Source: Chlamydiales bacterium STE3 (GTDB taxonomy: Bacteria > Chlamydiota > Chlamydiia > Chlamydiales > Parachlamydiaceae). Taken from it: 64,000 bases of DNA. The notes under the pieces were generated by a model that was given only the letters and a program-made list of their open reading frames with translations, made no database searches and was not told the origin of the DNA. Below, piece after piece: positions 24,942-32,929 of this stretch (position 1 is the first letter of the stretch; each line of letters opens with the position of its first letter). Position numbers and translations under genes: made by a program. The stretch is from contig VKHO01000018.1 in NCBI GenBank assembly GCA_011125455.1, positions 1 to 64,000 on the forward strand, in the 5' to 3' direction.

Positions 24942-27014
24942 TTAGCGGCTTGAGCGGGGTTTAGCTTCTTTGAAATTGCGTTTCACCGGTCGATTTGTAT
25001 TGGTAGCAAATTTCTTGGGTCCCTCTCCACTAGTACCTGCGCCACGTCTTTTTGGCATGGATACCCCATGAGGATGATCAAAGGAGCGTTCGCCTTCTTT
25101 TCTAAAAGGTCTTTTTTGACCAAAAGAGCGTTCTCCGCCTTCCTTGAAAGGGGGCTTGCGATCAAAAGAGCGTTCGCCTTCTTTTCTAAAAGGTCTTTTT
25201 TGACCAAAAGAGCGTTCTCCATCTTCCTTGAAGGAGGGCTTGCGATCAAAAGAGCGTTCGCCTTCTTTTTTAAAAGGTGCTTTTTTGCCAAAAGAGCGTT
25301 CTCCATCTTCCTTGAAGGAGGGCTTGCGATCAAAAGAGCGTTCGCCTTCTTTTTTAAAAGGTGCCTTTTTGCCAAAAGAGCGTTCTCCGCCTTCCTTGAA
25401 AGAGGGCTTGCGATCAAAAGAACGTTCTCCGTCTTCCTTGAAGGAAGGTTTGCGGTCAAAGGAGCGTTCGCCTTCTTTTTTGAAAGTTCTTTTTTGGCCA
25501 AAAGAGCGTTCTCCGCCTTCTTTGAAAGAGGGCTTGCGATCAAAGGAGCGTTCACCTTCTTTTCTAAAAGGTGCTTTTTTGTCAAAAGAGCGTTCTCCGC
25601 CTTCCTTGAAAGAGGGCTTGCGATCAAAGGAGCGTTCACCTTCTTTTCTAAAAGGTGCTTTTTTGTCAAAAGAGCGTTCTCCGCCTTCCTTGAAAGAGGG
25701 CTTGCGATCAAAGGAGCGTTCACCTTCTTTTCTAAAAGGTGCTTTTTTGTCAAAAGAGCGTTCTCCGCCTTCCTTGAAAGAGGGCTTGCGATCAAAAGAG
25801 CGTTCATTTCTATTGAAGCGAGAACGTCCGCCAAATCTTCGCTGTTGTTGTGAGCTTGATGAATTATCTCTTACTTTTGGTTCCATTCCTTCAATCGTTA
25901 AGACTGGTAAAGGTTTGCCGATTAAACGATAGATTCTCGCTAGCACATGATCTTCTCTATAAGTTGCAAAAGTAATTGCATTGCCCTTAGCTCCTGCACG
26001 GCCAGTTCTTCCAATGCGATGAACAAAGTCTTCTGATTGGAAAGGAAGGTCGAAGTTAATGACGTGGCTTAATGAGGCAATATCAATTCCTCTTGCTGCT
26101 ACATCTGTAGCCACTAGAATCTGAATAGTTCCTTTTCTAAGTCGATTAATTGTTTTGGTCCGCTGTCTTTGGTCCATGTCACCATGAAGAGCGCCGGCCA
26201 AGTAATCATTTTCTTGTAAATAGCTTGCCAGAACTTTTGTTTGGTTAATCGTAGATGTGAAAATAATCATTTGCGTCATGTCGACAGTTTCAAGGAAATA
26301 GTCTAAGATACGCATCTTATGATTGATATCGTCAACATAGTAAAGGCTTGTCTCAATGTTATCTTTTAATGACAAATCTTGTTTGACTCTAATTTCATAA
26401 GGGTTTTTTTGTAATTTTCTTGAAAAAGGGAGAATTTTGTTATCAATAGTTGCGGAAAAGAGCAGCGTTTGTCTTTCTTTTGGAATGTCCCCAGCAATTT
26501 GCTCGACGGCATCAATGAAGCCCATATCTAGCATACGATCGGCCTCATCTAATACGAATACCTTCACAGCCGATAAATCAATGCGTTTTTGATCTAAATG
26601 ATCGATCAATCTTCCTGGCGTAGCAATGAGGATATCATAAGGCTTTGAAAGAGATCTTTTTTGAATCGGGTAAGGTACGCCACCATAAATGCAAACGGTT
26701 TTCACTTGAGGAAGATACTTACTGTATTTTTTGGTTTCATCAGCAACTTGCACGGCAAGTTCTCTTGTTGGTACTAAGATCAAAACCTGAGGTCCATTAT
26801 TTTTTTCACTGGGACTTGAGGATAGCAGATGGAGAATAGGAAGCATAAAGGCACCAGTTTTACCGGTTCCTGTCTGGGCTGAGGCAATTAAGTCACTACC
26901 GCTAAGAATTTTTGGAATAGCCGCCTCTTGAATTTCCGTAGGCGTTTTGTAGTTGATCTCTGTCAAAATCTTTAAAATTCTTTCTTCTAAATTAAAATGG
27001 GTAAAATCCGACAC
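24942..27014 (-). CDS. DEAD-box RNA helicase with long 14-residue repeat tail
   Basis: Residues ~1-370 form a complete helicase core: Q motif (PTEIQEAA), [38 protein letters not shown] and [10 protein letters not shown]. It resembles the CsdA/RhlE type. Residues ~395-655 are 17 tandem 14-residue units starting GERSF, mostly alternating between DRKPSFKE- and KKAPF-KE-type halves; a basic Lys/Arg end follows. Such basic, Arg-Gly/Phe-containing tails bind RNA non-specifically and may promote condensation. The 5' region (27015-27440) is unusually long and contains a dyad, as in cold-shock helicase genes. Repeat number is likely variable between strains. Confidence 0.92.
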   Translation of the reverse strand: MSDFTHFNLEERILKILTEINYKTPTEIQEAAIPKILSGSDLIASAQTGTGKTGAFMLPILHLLSSSPSEKNNGPQVLILVPTRELAVQVADETKKYSKYLPQVKTVCIYGGVPYPIQKRSLSKPYDILIATPGRLIDHLDQKRIDLSAVKVFVLDEADRMLDMGFIDAVEQIAGDIPKERQTLLFSATIDNKILPFSRKLQKNPYEIRVKQDLSLKDNIETSLYYVDDINHKMRILDYFLETVDMTQMIIFTSTINQTKVLASYLQENDYLAGALHGDMDQRQRTKTINRLRKGTIQILVATDVAARGIDIASLSHVINFDLPFQSEDFVHRIGRTGRAGAKGNAITFATYREDHVLARIYRLIGKPLPVLTIEGMEPKVRDNSSSSQQQRRFGGRSRFNRNERSFDRKPSFKEGGERSFDKKAPFRKEGERSFDRKPSFKEGGERSFDKKAPFRKEGERSFDRKPSFKEGGERSFDKKAPFRKEGERSFDRKPSFKEGGERSFGQKRTFKKEGERSFDRKPSFKEDGERSFDRKPSFKEGGERSFGKKAPFKKEGERSFDRKPSFKEDGERSFGKKAPFKKEGERSFDRKPSFKEDGERSFGQKRPFRKEGERSFDRKPPFKEGGERSFGQKRPFRKEGERSFDHPHGVSMPKRRGAGTSGEGPKKFATNTNRPVKRNFKEAKPRSSR
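25077..25808 (-). repeat. In-frame minisatellite, ~17.4 units of 42 bp with 84-bp higher-order period
   Basis: The repeat encodes the helicase tail. Units alternate A (GERSFDRKPSFKEG/D) and B (GERSFDKKAPFRKE and variants GKKAPFKKE, GQKRPFRKE), except for one place with two A units in a row near the middle, a probable scar of unequal exchange. The three central A-B pairs at 25560-25800 are almost identical at the DNA level. Because 42 is divisible by three and the units lack stops, long antisense and alternative frames are open here; these are by-products. Confidence 0.93.
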
Positions 27015-27440
27015 AAATATATCCTATTTAAGGGTTAAGGTGTTCACCAGAGTGAACGCTATGTTGCTCTTTTGAAATGAGCTAATTTAGAGAAAGAGCC
27101 TTTAAAGATTCCTTTTACTGACAAGACTTGGGAGTGTTGTGCGCTCTAAAACCACACAATTATATAATAAATTACGATTAATTACTAGATCCTTATGAAA
27201 AAGGAGAATGTCTTTTTAATATTAGCAATTGTAAAAAATCAATTGTTATTAAGCTTACCCTATATTCCTGTCGTTTAATTAAAAAATTAACATTATCAAT
27301 AATGTGATAATCGTTAATTAAATTCAATTTAAATGTTTCTAGATGTTTACTTGCTTGTTTATAAAAATATCCTTTGATTTTTTTTCTTAAAAAAAACTAG
27401 AGTAACCCTTTCTAAAGCATAGCAAAATTGATGGGATCAC
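27015..27440. other. AT-rich divergent regulatory region with a dyad
   Basis: The 426 bases separate two divergent genes. An imperfect inverted repeat at 27287-27317 (TTAACATTATCA ... TGATAATCGTTAA) could be an operator or an mRNA structure. No gene is seen. The long leader of the helicase is compatible with post-transcriptional cold control, but nothing proves it. Confidence 0.4.
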
Positions 27441-28010
27441 ATGGAACTTATACTTCGACTCATGTTTGGCTTTCTGTGCCTTTACCCTGTGGCTGCTTAT
27501 TCCACTGATCTTTTTCCTCCGAGTGTGACATTTATTCAAAATGCAACCACATTTGATCTAAAGTTGACAGGCATAGCTCATAGAAAAAAATTTTTTATTA
27601 ATATTTATAGTGTGGCAAGCTATTTAGATTCGCGAGCGGGGAGTGAGAACTTATTACAAGAAATCATGAAAGATGAAAATGCAAAGCAGCTTATTGTGAA
27701 ATGGACCCACGATGCAGATAAAAAAAGAGTGGTAAATGGGTACCAAGATTCTTTTCGTCAAGAGCTTTCGCAAGTTGAATATAGCGAATTGCAGTCGGAA
27801 ATTGCTCATTATCTTTCGTTTGCTCGAGATGTAAAAAAAGGCGATGAGTACATTATCAGGTGGCTACCCGGGGGCTACATTGAGGCTATCATCAATGGGC
27901 AGTTTATCGGCAGTATCAGTAATGCTCGGTTTGCTAAGGCTTTATGGGGGCTTTGGTTCAATCATGAAAAGCCTGCACCGCAAAATAGCTTATTAAGTGC
28001 AGGACTGTAG
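27441..28010 (+). CDS. Chalcone-isomerase-like exported protein
   Basis: The 189-aa protein has a signal peptide (to about YPVAAYS) and a chalcone-isomerase-like domain: LKLTGIAHRKKFFINIYSVA near residues 40-60, then KRVVNGYQDSF and GDEYIIRWLPGG blocks, ending in a small hydrophobic segment with SISNARFAKALWGLWF. Bacterial members are not flavonoid enzymes; they are periplasmic proteins of unknown, possibly lipid- or haem-related, binding function. It is followed immediately by an Old Yellow Enzyme gene, probably in one transcript. Confidence 0.85.
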   Translation: MELILRLMFGFLCLYPVAAYSTDLFPPSVTFIQNATTFDLKLTGIAHRKKFFINIYSVASYLDSRAGSENLLQEIMKDENAKQLIVKWTHDADKKRVVNGYQDSFRQELSQVEYSELQSEIAHYLSFARDVKKGDEYIIRWLPGGYIEAIINGQFIGSISNARFAKALWGLWFNHEKPAPQNSLLSAGL

Positions 28011-28070
28011 ATGACAAGAGAACAACACTTAGACCCTGCCTCTTATGCCGAGCACGATCGCAATGGATGA
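28011..28070 (+). other. 19-codon linker frame between two genes
   Basis: Directly after the TAG of the chalcone-isomerase-like gene an ATG opens a 19-codon frame (MTREQHLDPASYAEHDRNG). It ends in TGA overlapping the ATG at 28066 (ATGGATGA). It may couple translation to the oxidoreductase, or be the relic of another gene. No Shine-Dalgarno of its own is visible beyond the preceding coding sequence. Confidence 0.3.
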
Positions 28071-29139
28071 GGGTTACGATTTGTTGAGCCCTTTAAGCAT
28101 TAGAAAATGTTCTTTGCGTAACCGCATTGCGGTTTCTCCAATGTGCCAGTATTCTGCGAGGGATGGGTTTGCAGAGGATTGGCATCTTGTCCACCTTGGC
28201 AGCCGCGCAGTTGGTGGCGCAGGATTAGTGTTTGTCGAAGCTACAGCTATTTCTGCTGAAGGAAGGATTTCACCTTCAGACTTAGGGATTTGGAGCGACG
28301 ATCATGTAAAACCATTGGCTCGGATTGCTGATTTTGTTGAGGCAATGGGAGCTGTTCCAGCAATCCAACTAGCCCATGCGGGAAGAAAAGGGAGTTGTGA
28401 TAGCCCCTGGAACGGTGGAGCTAGCCTATCAGCTGAGCGAGGTGGATGGGAAGTTGTAGCGCCAAGTCCAATTCCTTTTTTTGACAAAATGCCAAGAGAG
28501 CTTGATGTTGAAGAGATAAAAGGCGTTATCAATGCATTTATTATGGCAGCAAAAAGAGCTCTTCAAGCTGGTTTTAAAATCATCGAAATTCATGCAGCTC
28601 ACGGTTATTTGCTTCACGAATTTCTCTCGCCTATTAGCAATCAAAGGAAGGATGAGTATGGCGGCAGCCTAGAAAATCGCATGCGTTTGCTTTGCCAAGT
28701 TGCAGAGCAGTTACGTTTTATTCTTCCAGAAGGAATGCCGCTTTTTGTGCGCTTATCTGCCACTGACTGGGTTGAAGGAGGATGGGATATTGAACAATCT
28801 ATTATTTTGGCTAAGCGGCTCAAAGAAATAGGCGTAGACTTGATCGATGTTTCCAGCGGGGGCATGGTTAAAACAGCAAAAATTCCTGTTGGCCATAACT
28901 ATCAAGTGCCTTTTGCGGAAGCCATAAAAAATCAAGCTTCAATGTTAACCGGAGCTGTGGGCTTAATCACGGAACCAACTCAGGCGAATGAAATTATTAC
29001 ATCAGGTCAAGCGGACCTAGTTTTTATCGCAAGGGAGTTTTTGCGTGAACCCTATTGGGCGATTAAAGCGCAGCAAACGCTGAATCAAAATCCTTCCTGG
29101 CCTATACAATATGGTTATGCCGTACAAAGACAGCGATGA
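28045..29139 (+). CDS. NADH:flavin oxidoreductase / Old Yellow Enzyme (YqjM/NamA-like)
   Basis: A 364-aa TIM-barrel ene-reductase of the YqjM branch. Signs are the NRIAVSPMCQYSA start with the Cys that tunes FMN in this branch, QLAHAGRKGS, the substrate-binding pair in EIHAAHGYLLHEFLSP (H-x-x-H), NQRKDEYGGSLENRMR and the phosphate-site FIAREFLREPYW. It reduces activated alkenes with NADPH and FMN. Two starts are possible (28045 or 28066, the latter closer to the usual family N-terminus); neither has a clear ribosome binding site, which fits coupling to the preceding gene. Confidence 0.92.
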   Translation: MPSTIAMDEGYDLLSPLSIRKCSLRNRIAVSPMCQYSARDGFAEDWHLVHLGSRAVGGAGLVFVEATAISAEGRISPSDLGIWSDDHVKPLARIADFVEAMGAVPAIQLAHAGRKGSCDSPWNGGASLSAERGGWEVVAPSPIPFFDKMPRELDVEEIKGVINAFIMAAKRALQAGFKIIEIHAAHGYLLHEFLSPISNQRKDEYGGSLENRMRLLCQVAEQLRFILPEGMPLFVRLSATDWVEGGWDIEQSIILAKRLKEIGVDLIDVSSGGMVKTAKIPVGHNYQVPFAEAIKNQASMLTGAVGLITEPTQANEIITSGQADLVFIAREFLREPYWAIKAQQTLNQNPSWPIQYGYAVQRQR

Positions 29140-29398
29140 TTTTTTTAGCATGACCTAATTACAACACTGTCAAATTAAAGAAAGTAGTCTTTTTCATTAG
29201 TCGTTTCTTGTTTTGCATGCATCGATGGCTAAACTTGGATAGCCTCATTCTGCTTAATAAGCTTATTAAGTTAAAATTGGTGGGAGCCAAGTCGGAATTT
29301 TAAAAGCTGTGGGCCATTGTGGAGATATTTTTTAAATAGCATTTTTTCTATGTGAAATTTATTGCAAAAATCCACGGAAAATCATTTCATTATACCCT

Positions 29399-29562
29399 TA
29401 GACCTCTTGCATAATTTCATTTGCTTGCTAAAGTTACCCTTTTTGGCGCTTTTACCGTTAAATTTTTCAACCATATGTACGCATATGCTCTCAAAATTTT
29501 CCGATAAATTCACTCAAAAAAGATCAAATTTTTCAAGCAAAGCAAGTTATGCAGGAGGTCTA
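29399..29562 (+). mobile_element. TA-flanked miniature inverted-repeat element, copy A
   Basis: A 160-bp element (29401-29560) between TA dinucleotides. The left end GACCTCTTGCATAA and the right end (reverse complement GACCTCCTGCATAACTT) form ~27-bp imperfect terminal inverted repeats; the centre has CATATGTACGCATATG. It has no coding capacity. It is nearly identical to the copies at 50138 and 55613. Its right end carries AGGAGG and lies five bases before the csaA ATG. Confidence 0.9.
29553..29558 (+). promoter_or_regulatory. csaA ribosome binding site inside the mobile element
   Basis: AGGAGG with seven bases to the ATG at 29566 is the best possible Shine-Dalgarno. It is formed by bases of the right terminal repeat of copy A; the equivalent positions in copies B, C and D read AAAAGG, AAAAGG and AAGAAG. 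Confidence 0.85.
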
Positions 29563-29565
29563 TTA

Positions 29566-29922
29566 ATGAATGGATTTAGTGAGAGTATGGAACTGATAGA
29601 ATGGAAAGACTTTGAAAAAGTTCACCTTGTAGTGGCCACGATTAGAAAAGTTGAGCCATTTCCTGAAGCAAAAAAGCCCGCTTATAAGCTTTATGTAGAT
29701 TGTGGTGAAGAAATAGGCGTTAAACCGTCAAGCGCTCAGATCACGGCGCTATATAGCAAAGAAGAGCTTATCGGCAAACAAGTACTTTGTGTCGTTAACT
29801 TTAAGCCTAAGAAAATCGGTTCTTTTGTTTCTGAGATATTAGTTACAGGATTTATTCTAGGAAATGATGTTATTTTAGCAACACCCGATACAAGCGTTCC
29901 CAATGGTCTGAGGTTGGCATGA
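29566..29922 (+). CDS. csaA: CsaA-type tRNA-binding/chaperone protein
   Basis: The 118-aa protein is a free-standing tRNA-binding (OB-fold) domain as in CsaA: ELIEWKDFEKVHLVVATIRK start, PEAKKPAYKLYVD, a GVKPSSAQIT block (a variant of the usual RxSSAQI), QVLCVVNFKPKKIGSFVSE and the LATPD end. CsaA is a dimeric protein with export-chaperone and tRNA-binding activity. The start at 29566 is set by the perfect AGGAGG from the adjacent element; the same frame is open upstream through the element from a TTG at 29362, so an N-terminally extended form is conceivable but unlikely. Its stop overlaps the next gene (ATGA). Confidence 0.92.
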   Translation: MNGFSESMELIEWKDFEKVHLVVATIRKVEPFPEAKKPAYKLYVDCGEEIGVKPSSAQITALYSKEELIGKQVLCVVNFKPKKIGSFVSEILVTGFILGNDVILATPDTSVPNGLRLA

Positions 29923-30890
29923 CCATTCTTCCCTTGCTTGCTGATGGAGAAGACAAAAGTTCTCCCTTTGTCAATTGTCTAAGAAATAACTATAAGCATC
30001 TACGTAAATGGGCCAAGAGAACGGAAACGGATTGTTTTCGCATTTATGATCGAGAAATAGCCTCTTACCCTCTTGCTATTGACTTCTATGCGGGCCGATT
30101 CTGTGTCCATTACTTTTCAAAAAGTTTGCAAGAAGAAGTTCCAAAAGAAATGCAGGAAGAGGTGAGCAAGGCACTTGAAAAAATTTTTGGCCGATTTCTT
30201 ATAAAAATTTACTGGCGTATCCGCGCAAGGAAAAAAGAGACCAGACAGTACGAAAAAATTAACGAAGAAGAAGAATTTTTCGTTGTTCACGAATACGGTG
30301 TAAAATTTTGGGTTAATTTGGCAGACTACTTGGATACTGGTTTATTTTTAGATCATCGTGAAACAAGAAGACTTGTCGCAGCGCATAGCAAAAATCAACG
30401 CTTGCTAAATTTATTTGCGTATACCTGTTCTTTTAGCGTACATGCGGCTTTTGCAGGAGCTGCCTACACTAAAAGCGTCGATCTATCAAATACCTATACC
30501 CGTTGGGGAGAGCAGAACTTTTTGCTAAATGAATTTTCCTTGGAAAACAATGTTGTGGAAAGGGAAGACTGCTTAAAATTTTTAGACGGAGAAGCCCGAA
30601 CGAAAAACCGTTATTCGTTGATTGTTGTTGATCCACCAACAATTTCCCGCTCAAAGAAGATGGATAAGATGTTTGATGTTCAAGAAGACTATGTTCAACT
30701 TTTAAAAAAGGCTCTAAAGCTGCTCTCTACGGGAGGAATCCTCTTTTTTAGTACAAATTCAAGAAAATTCGTTTTTGACGTGTCCTTATTTCCACAGCAT
30801 CTTGTTGAAGAAATTTCCTATAAAACTCTGCCTATAGATTTCAAAGATAAGAAAATTCATCGTTGTTGGAAATTTCAGTCTACGTCCTAA
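29919..30890 (+). CDS. Class I SAM-dependent rRNA methyltransferase (RlmI/RlmK-like)
   Basis: The 323-aa protein resembles the catalytic part of the COG1092 23S rRNA methyltransferases. It has DTGLFLDHRETRR before the Rossmann fold, SAM-binding motif I as LLNLFAYTCSFSVHAA (Cys in place of Gly), VDPPTISRSKK for the catalytic loop and LLSTGGILFFSTNS at motif VI. It lacks an N-terminal PUA or THUMP domain, as RlmK modules do. Its ATG overlaps the csaA stop, so the two are coupled. Confidence 0.85.
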   Translation: MTILPLLADGEDKSSPFVNCLRNNYKHLRKWAKRTETDCFRIYDREIASYPLAIDFYAGRFCVHYFSKSLQEEVPKEMQEEVSKALEKIFGRFLIKIYWRIRARKKETRQYEKINEEEEFFVVHEYGVKFWVNLADYLDTGLFLDHRETRRLVAAHSKNQRLLNLFAYTCSFSVHAAFAGAAYTKSVDLSNTYTRWGEQNFLLNEFSLENNVVEREDCLKFLDGEARTKNRYSLIVVDPPTISRSKKMDKMFDVQEDYVQLLKKALKLLSTGGILFFSTNSRKFVFDVSLFPQHLVEEISYKTLPIDFKDKKIHRCWKFQSTS

Positions 30891-30908
30891 ACCCTAGCTG
30901 CGTATTAA

Positions 30909-31130
30909 ACAATAACTATTTTCGATAAGTACCTATTAGTTGGTAATCGCTTTGGCTCTCTTTTCAAGACAGGGCTTGTGACAGTTACCGATTATTTATC
31001 CAGTACGCAATATTTAAACGCTGTAAACCCAAGTTTGGGAAGGCCATTTGGCATACTCTATCATCCGAAAAAAGCTTTAGGAGAAGCATCGACTGGGCAA
31101 GCAATAGCGCGACAGACAATCCTCCCATGA
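30909..31130 (+). other. Open frame without start, probable gene fragment
   Basis: The frame between TAA (30906-30908) and TGA (31128-31130) is open for 73 codons and looks coding (LLVGNRFGSLFKTGLVTVTD; later NPSLGRPFGILYHPKKALGE). It has no ATG and no ribosome binding site. I do not recognise the family. It lies in an otherwise empty gap next to a PAP2 pseudogene, so it is best taken as a relic. Confidence 0.35.
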
Positions 31131-31201
31131 TTCCTTTTTAGCAGTGGGAAAGGCATGAAAATAGTTTTTAAAAAATTTTCCATAAGTTTTTAGGAGAAAT
31201 T

Positions 31202-31669
31202 TTAAAACCTGGGAATTGTTAGATAGCTGATAGTGCTAGCTAAAGCAGCTCCTGCCAATACATCGTGAGGCCAATGGGCTTTTTATGAGCACACCGGCCG
31301 ATTGCTACTCCTATTTACAGCAAGAAAGGAAAACGCAACAGCAAGGGAGAGGATAGAATGGCCATACCTTACGACTAAAAAAGCAGGGTCCAAAAAAGCT
31401 GCAGCTGTGTTGCCCGAGGGAAAAGGGCGACTGCTTCCTGTCGGCAGTTTTTCAGGAACAATTCTTTTTAAAATTTCCAAGCAAATCGGAGTAATGAGGA
31501 TAGAGAGAGCAAGCCATCCAAAACCCTTGTAATCTTTTTTGAAGAGAGCATAGCCGCCTGAAATAAGAGGAAGGCTACCTGGCCGATATCGGTATAAGCT
31601 GCAATCCATAAATGTGGGCACGGAGTAATAGTGGGCAGATAAGAACTTATCATATTTGGATGAACCCAT
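31202..31669 (-). pseudogene. PAP2-family phosphatase, frameshifted and with an internal stop
   Basis: PAP2 enzymes dephosphorylate lipid or other phosphates in the membrane. An N-terminal stretch in one frame (WIAAYTDIGQVAFLLFQ) continues in another (GFGWLALSILITPICLEILK, then SSRPFPSGNTAAAF), indicating a frameshift near 31540. The catalytic PSGH is PSGN. The final motif KAHWPHDVLAGAAL follows an in-frame TAA (31283-31285) and the frame ends at 31202-31204. Three independent lesions make this a dead gene. Confidence 0.8.
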
Positions 31670-31831
31670 TTATTAATTTAAAGTAGTTTAAATTTGAATA
31701 AACATTCACCAAAAAATTCTTTAAGCTAAAATATGATTGGAAATTTTTTAAACCTTTAGGGCGGTTAATGTAGCGTTTGTGAAATTTTGTAAAGAAAAGA
31801 ATATGCCAGAAAAGCTTTTTCATCTAAGTGA

Positions 31832-31870
31832 TGGGCTGTGTTGAAAAATTCAATTTTTCAACACAGCCCA
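31832..31870. repeat. 39-base perfect palindrome
   Basis: TGGGCTGTGTTGAAAAATT, a central C, then the exact reverse complement. It lies between two outward-facing genes, so it is not an ordinary transcription terminator for either. It may be the fused ends of a collapsed insertion sequence or a protein-binding site. Confidence 0.85.
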
Positions 31871-31954
31871 GGTAACTCTTAAAAAAATAAAGGTTAAAGT
31901 AGATCTTATGCGCTAGATTGAATAGAATACTTTCGCAAAACAAGGAAGTGAAGA

Positions 31955-32848
31955 ATGAATGAAAAATATAAGCAGGATTTTATTCAAGCTGGAAGGATGG
32001 CCCAGCAAGTACGTGCTTTTGGTAAAGAATTAATTAAAGCTGGAGCTTCATATAATGAGGTTATCACTAAAATTAAGGAGAAGATATTTTCATTAGGAGC
32101 AATTCCTGCTTTTCCTCCTCAAATAGCTCTAGATAACGTAGCTGCGCATTTTTTACCTCAACCCGATGAAGATATTATTTTTTCCCAAGAAGTGATCAAA
32201 TTGGATGTGGGAATATGTTATCAGGGTGCTATTGGTGATTGTGCAGTCACAGTAGACTTATCGGGCAAATATCAAGCTCTAATTGATGCTGTTGAAAATG
32301 CTTTGTTAAGTGCTGAGCAATCTATCCACGTGGGGCTGCCTATTAAAGAAATTGGTAAAATTATTGAAGAAAAAATTTTCTCGTATGGATTTAAACCTGT
32401 AAAAAACCTTGCAGGCCATGGGTTAGGAATTTATAAGGTACATATGGCTCCCTTAATTCCTAACTATTGTGACAATTCTACAGCTATCGTAAAGCCGGGC
32501 ATGACCTTTGCCATTGAACCTTTTGCTACCGATGGAAAAGGTCTTATTTATGAAGCAGGGTGCCCTACAATCTTTTCTTTGGTGCGTGCCCGGTCTATTC
32601 CATTATCGGTTCCTCGGTCTTTGATTGCAAAAATTAAAAGTTTTAGTGGTCTTCCTTTTTGCATCCATGATCTTATTGAAAAAGAGCTTGAACTTCCTGA
32701 AATTAGGCATCATATGGCAGAGCTACTTAAAGCAGGGGTAGTTGTAGGTTATGCTCCTTTAATAGAAGAAGGGCAAGGCATAGTGGCGCAAGCTGAAAAT
32801 TCTGTATTAGTAGACAAAACGGGAAGAGTTTTTATAACCACACGTTAG
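31955..32848 (+). CDS. Type II methionine aminopeptidase
   Basis: The 297-aa enzyme is of the archaeal/eukaryotic class II. All five metal ligands are visible: Asp84 (KLDVG), Asp95 (GDCAVTV), His155 (GHGLG), Glu188 (IEPFATDG) and Glu281 (AENSVLV), plus His65 in the type II AAHFLP motif. The ~60-residue helical insert between E188 and E281 that defines type II is present. There is no N-terminal extension. It removes initiator Met cotranslationally. The ATG has AAGGAAG upstream. Most bacteria use type I, so this may be an additional enzyme or a horizontally gained one. Confidence 0.9.
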   Translation: MNEKYKQDFIQAGRMAQQVRAFGKELIKAGASYNEVITKIKEKIFSLGAIPAFPPQIALDNVAAHFLPQPDEDIIFSQEVIKLDVGICYQGAIGDCAVTVDLSGKYQALIDAVENALLSAEQSIHVGLPIKEIGKIIEEKIFSYGFKPVKNLAGHGLGIYKVHMAPLIPNYCDNSTAIVKPGMTFAIEPFATDGKGLIYEAGCPTIFSLVRARSIPLSVPRSLIAKIKSFSGLPFCIHDLIEKELELPEIRHHMAELLKAGVVVGYAPLIEEGQGIVAQAENSVLVDKTGRVFITTR

Positions 32849-32929
32849 GAGAAGAAGCTTTTAGCCAATGGCTTATTGAGCATTTAGACTTGGGGGAAAT
32901 AGCTTTGCCTACAAACTTACTTCCAAATT

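Noticed and set aside
24983-25932. Long alternative-frame and antisense reading frames across the helicase repeat
   Set aside because: The 42-bp unit has no stop in several frames, so long open frames arise automatically. They lack ribosome binding sites and the helicase frame explains the region.
29362-29565. N-terminal extension of CsaA encoded by the mobile element
   Set aside because: The frame is open through the element, but it begins at TTG without a ribosome binding site, while a perfect AGGAGG serves the ATG at 29566 that matches the normal CsaA length.
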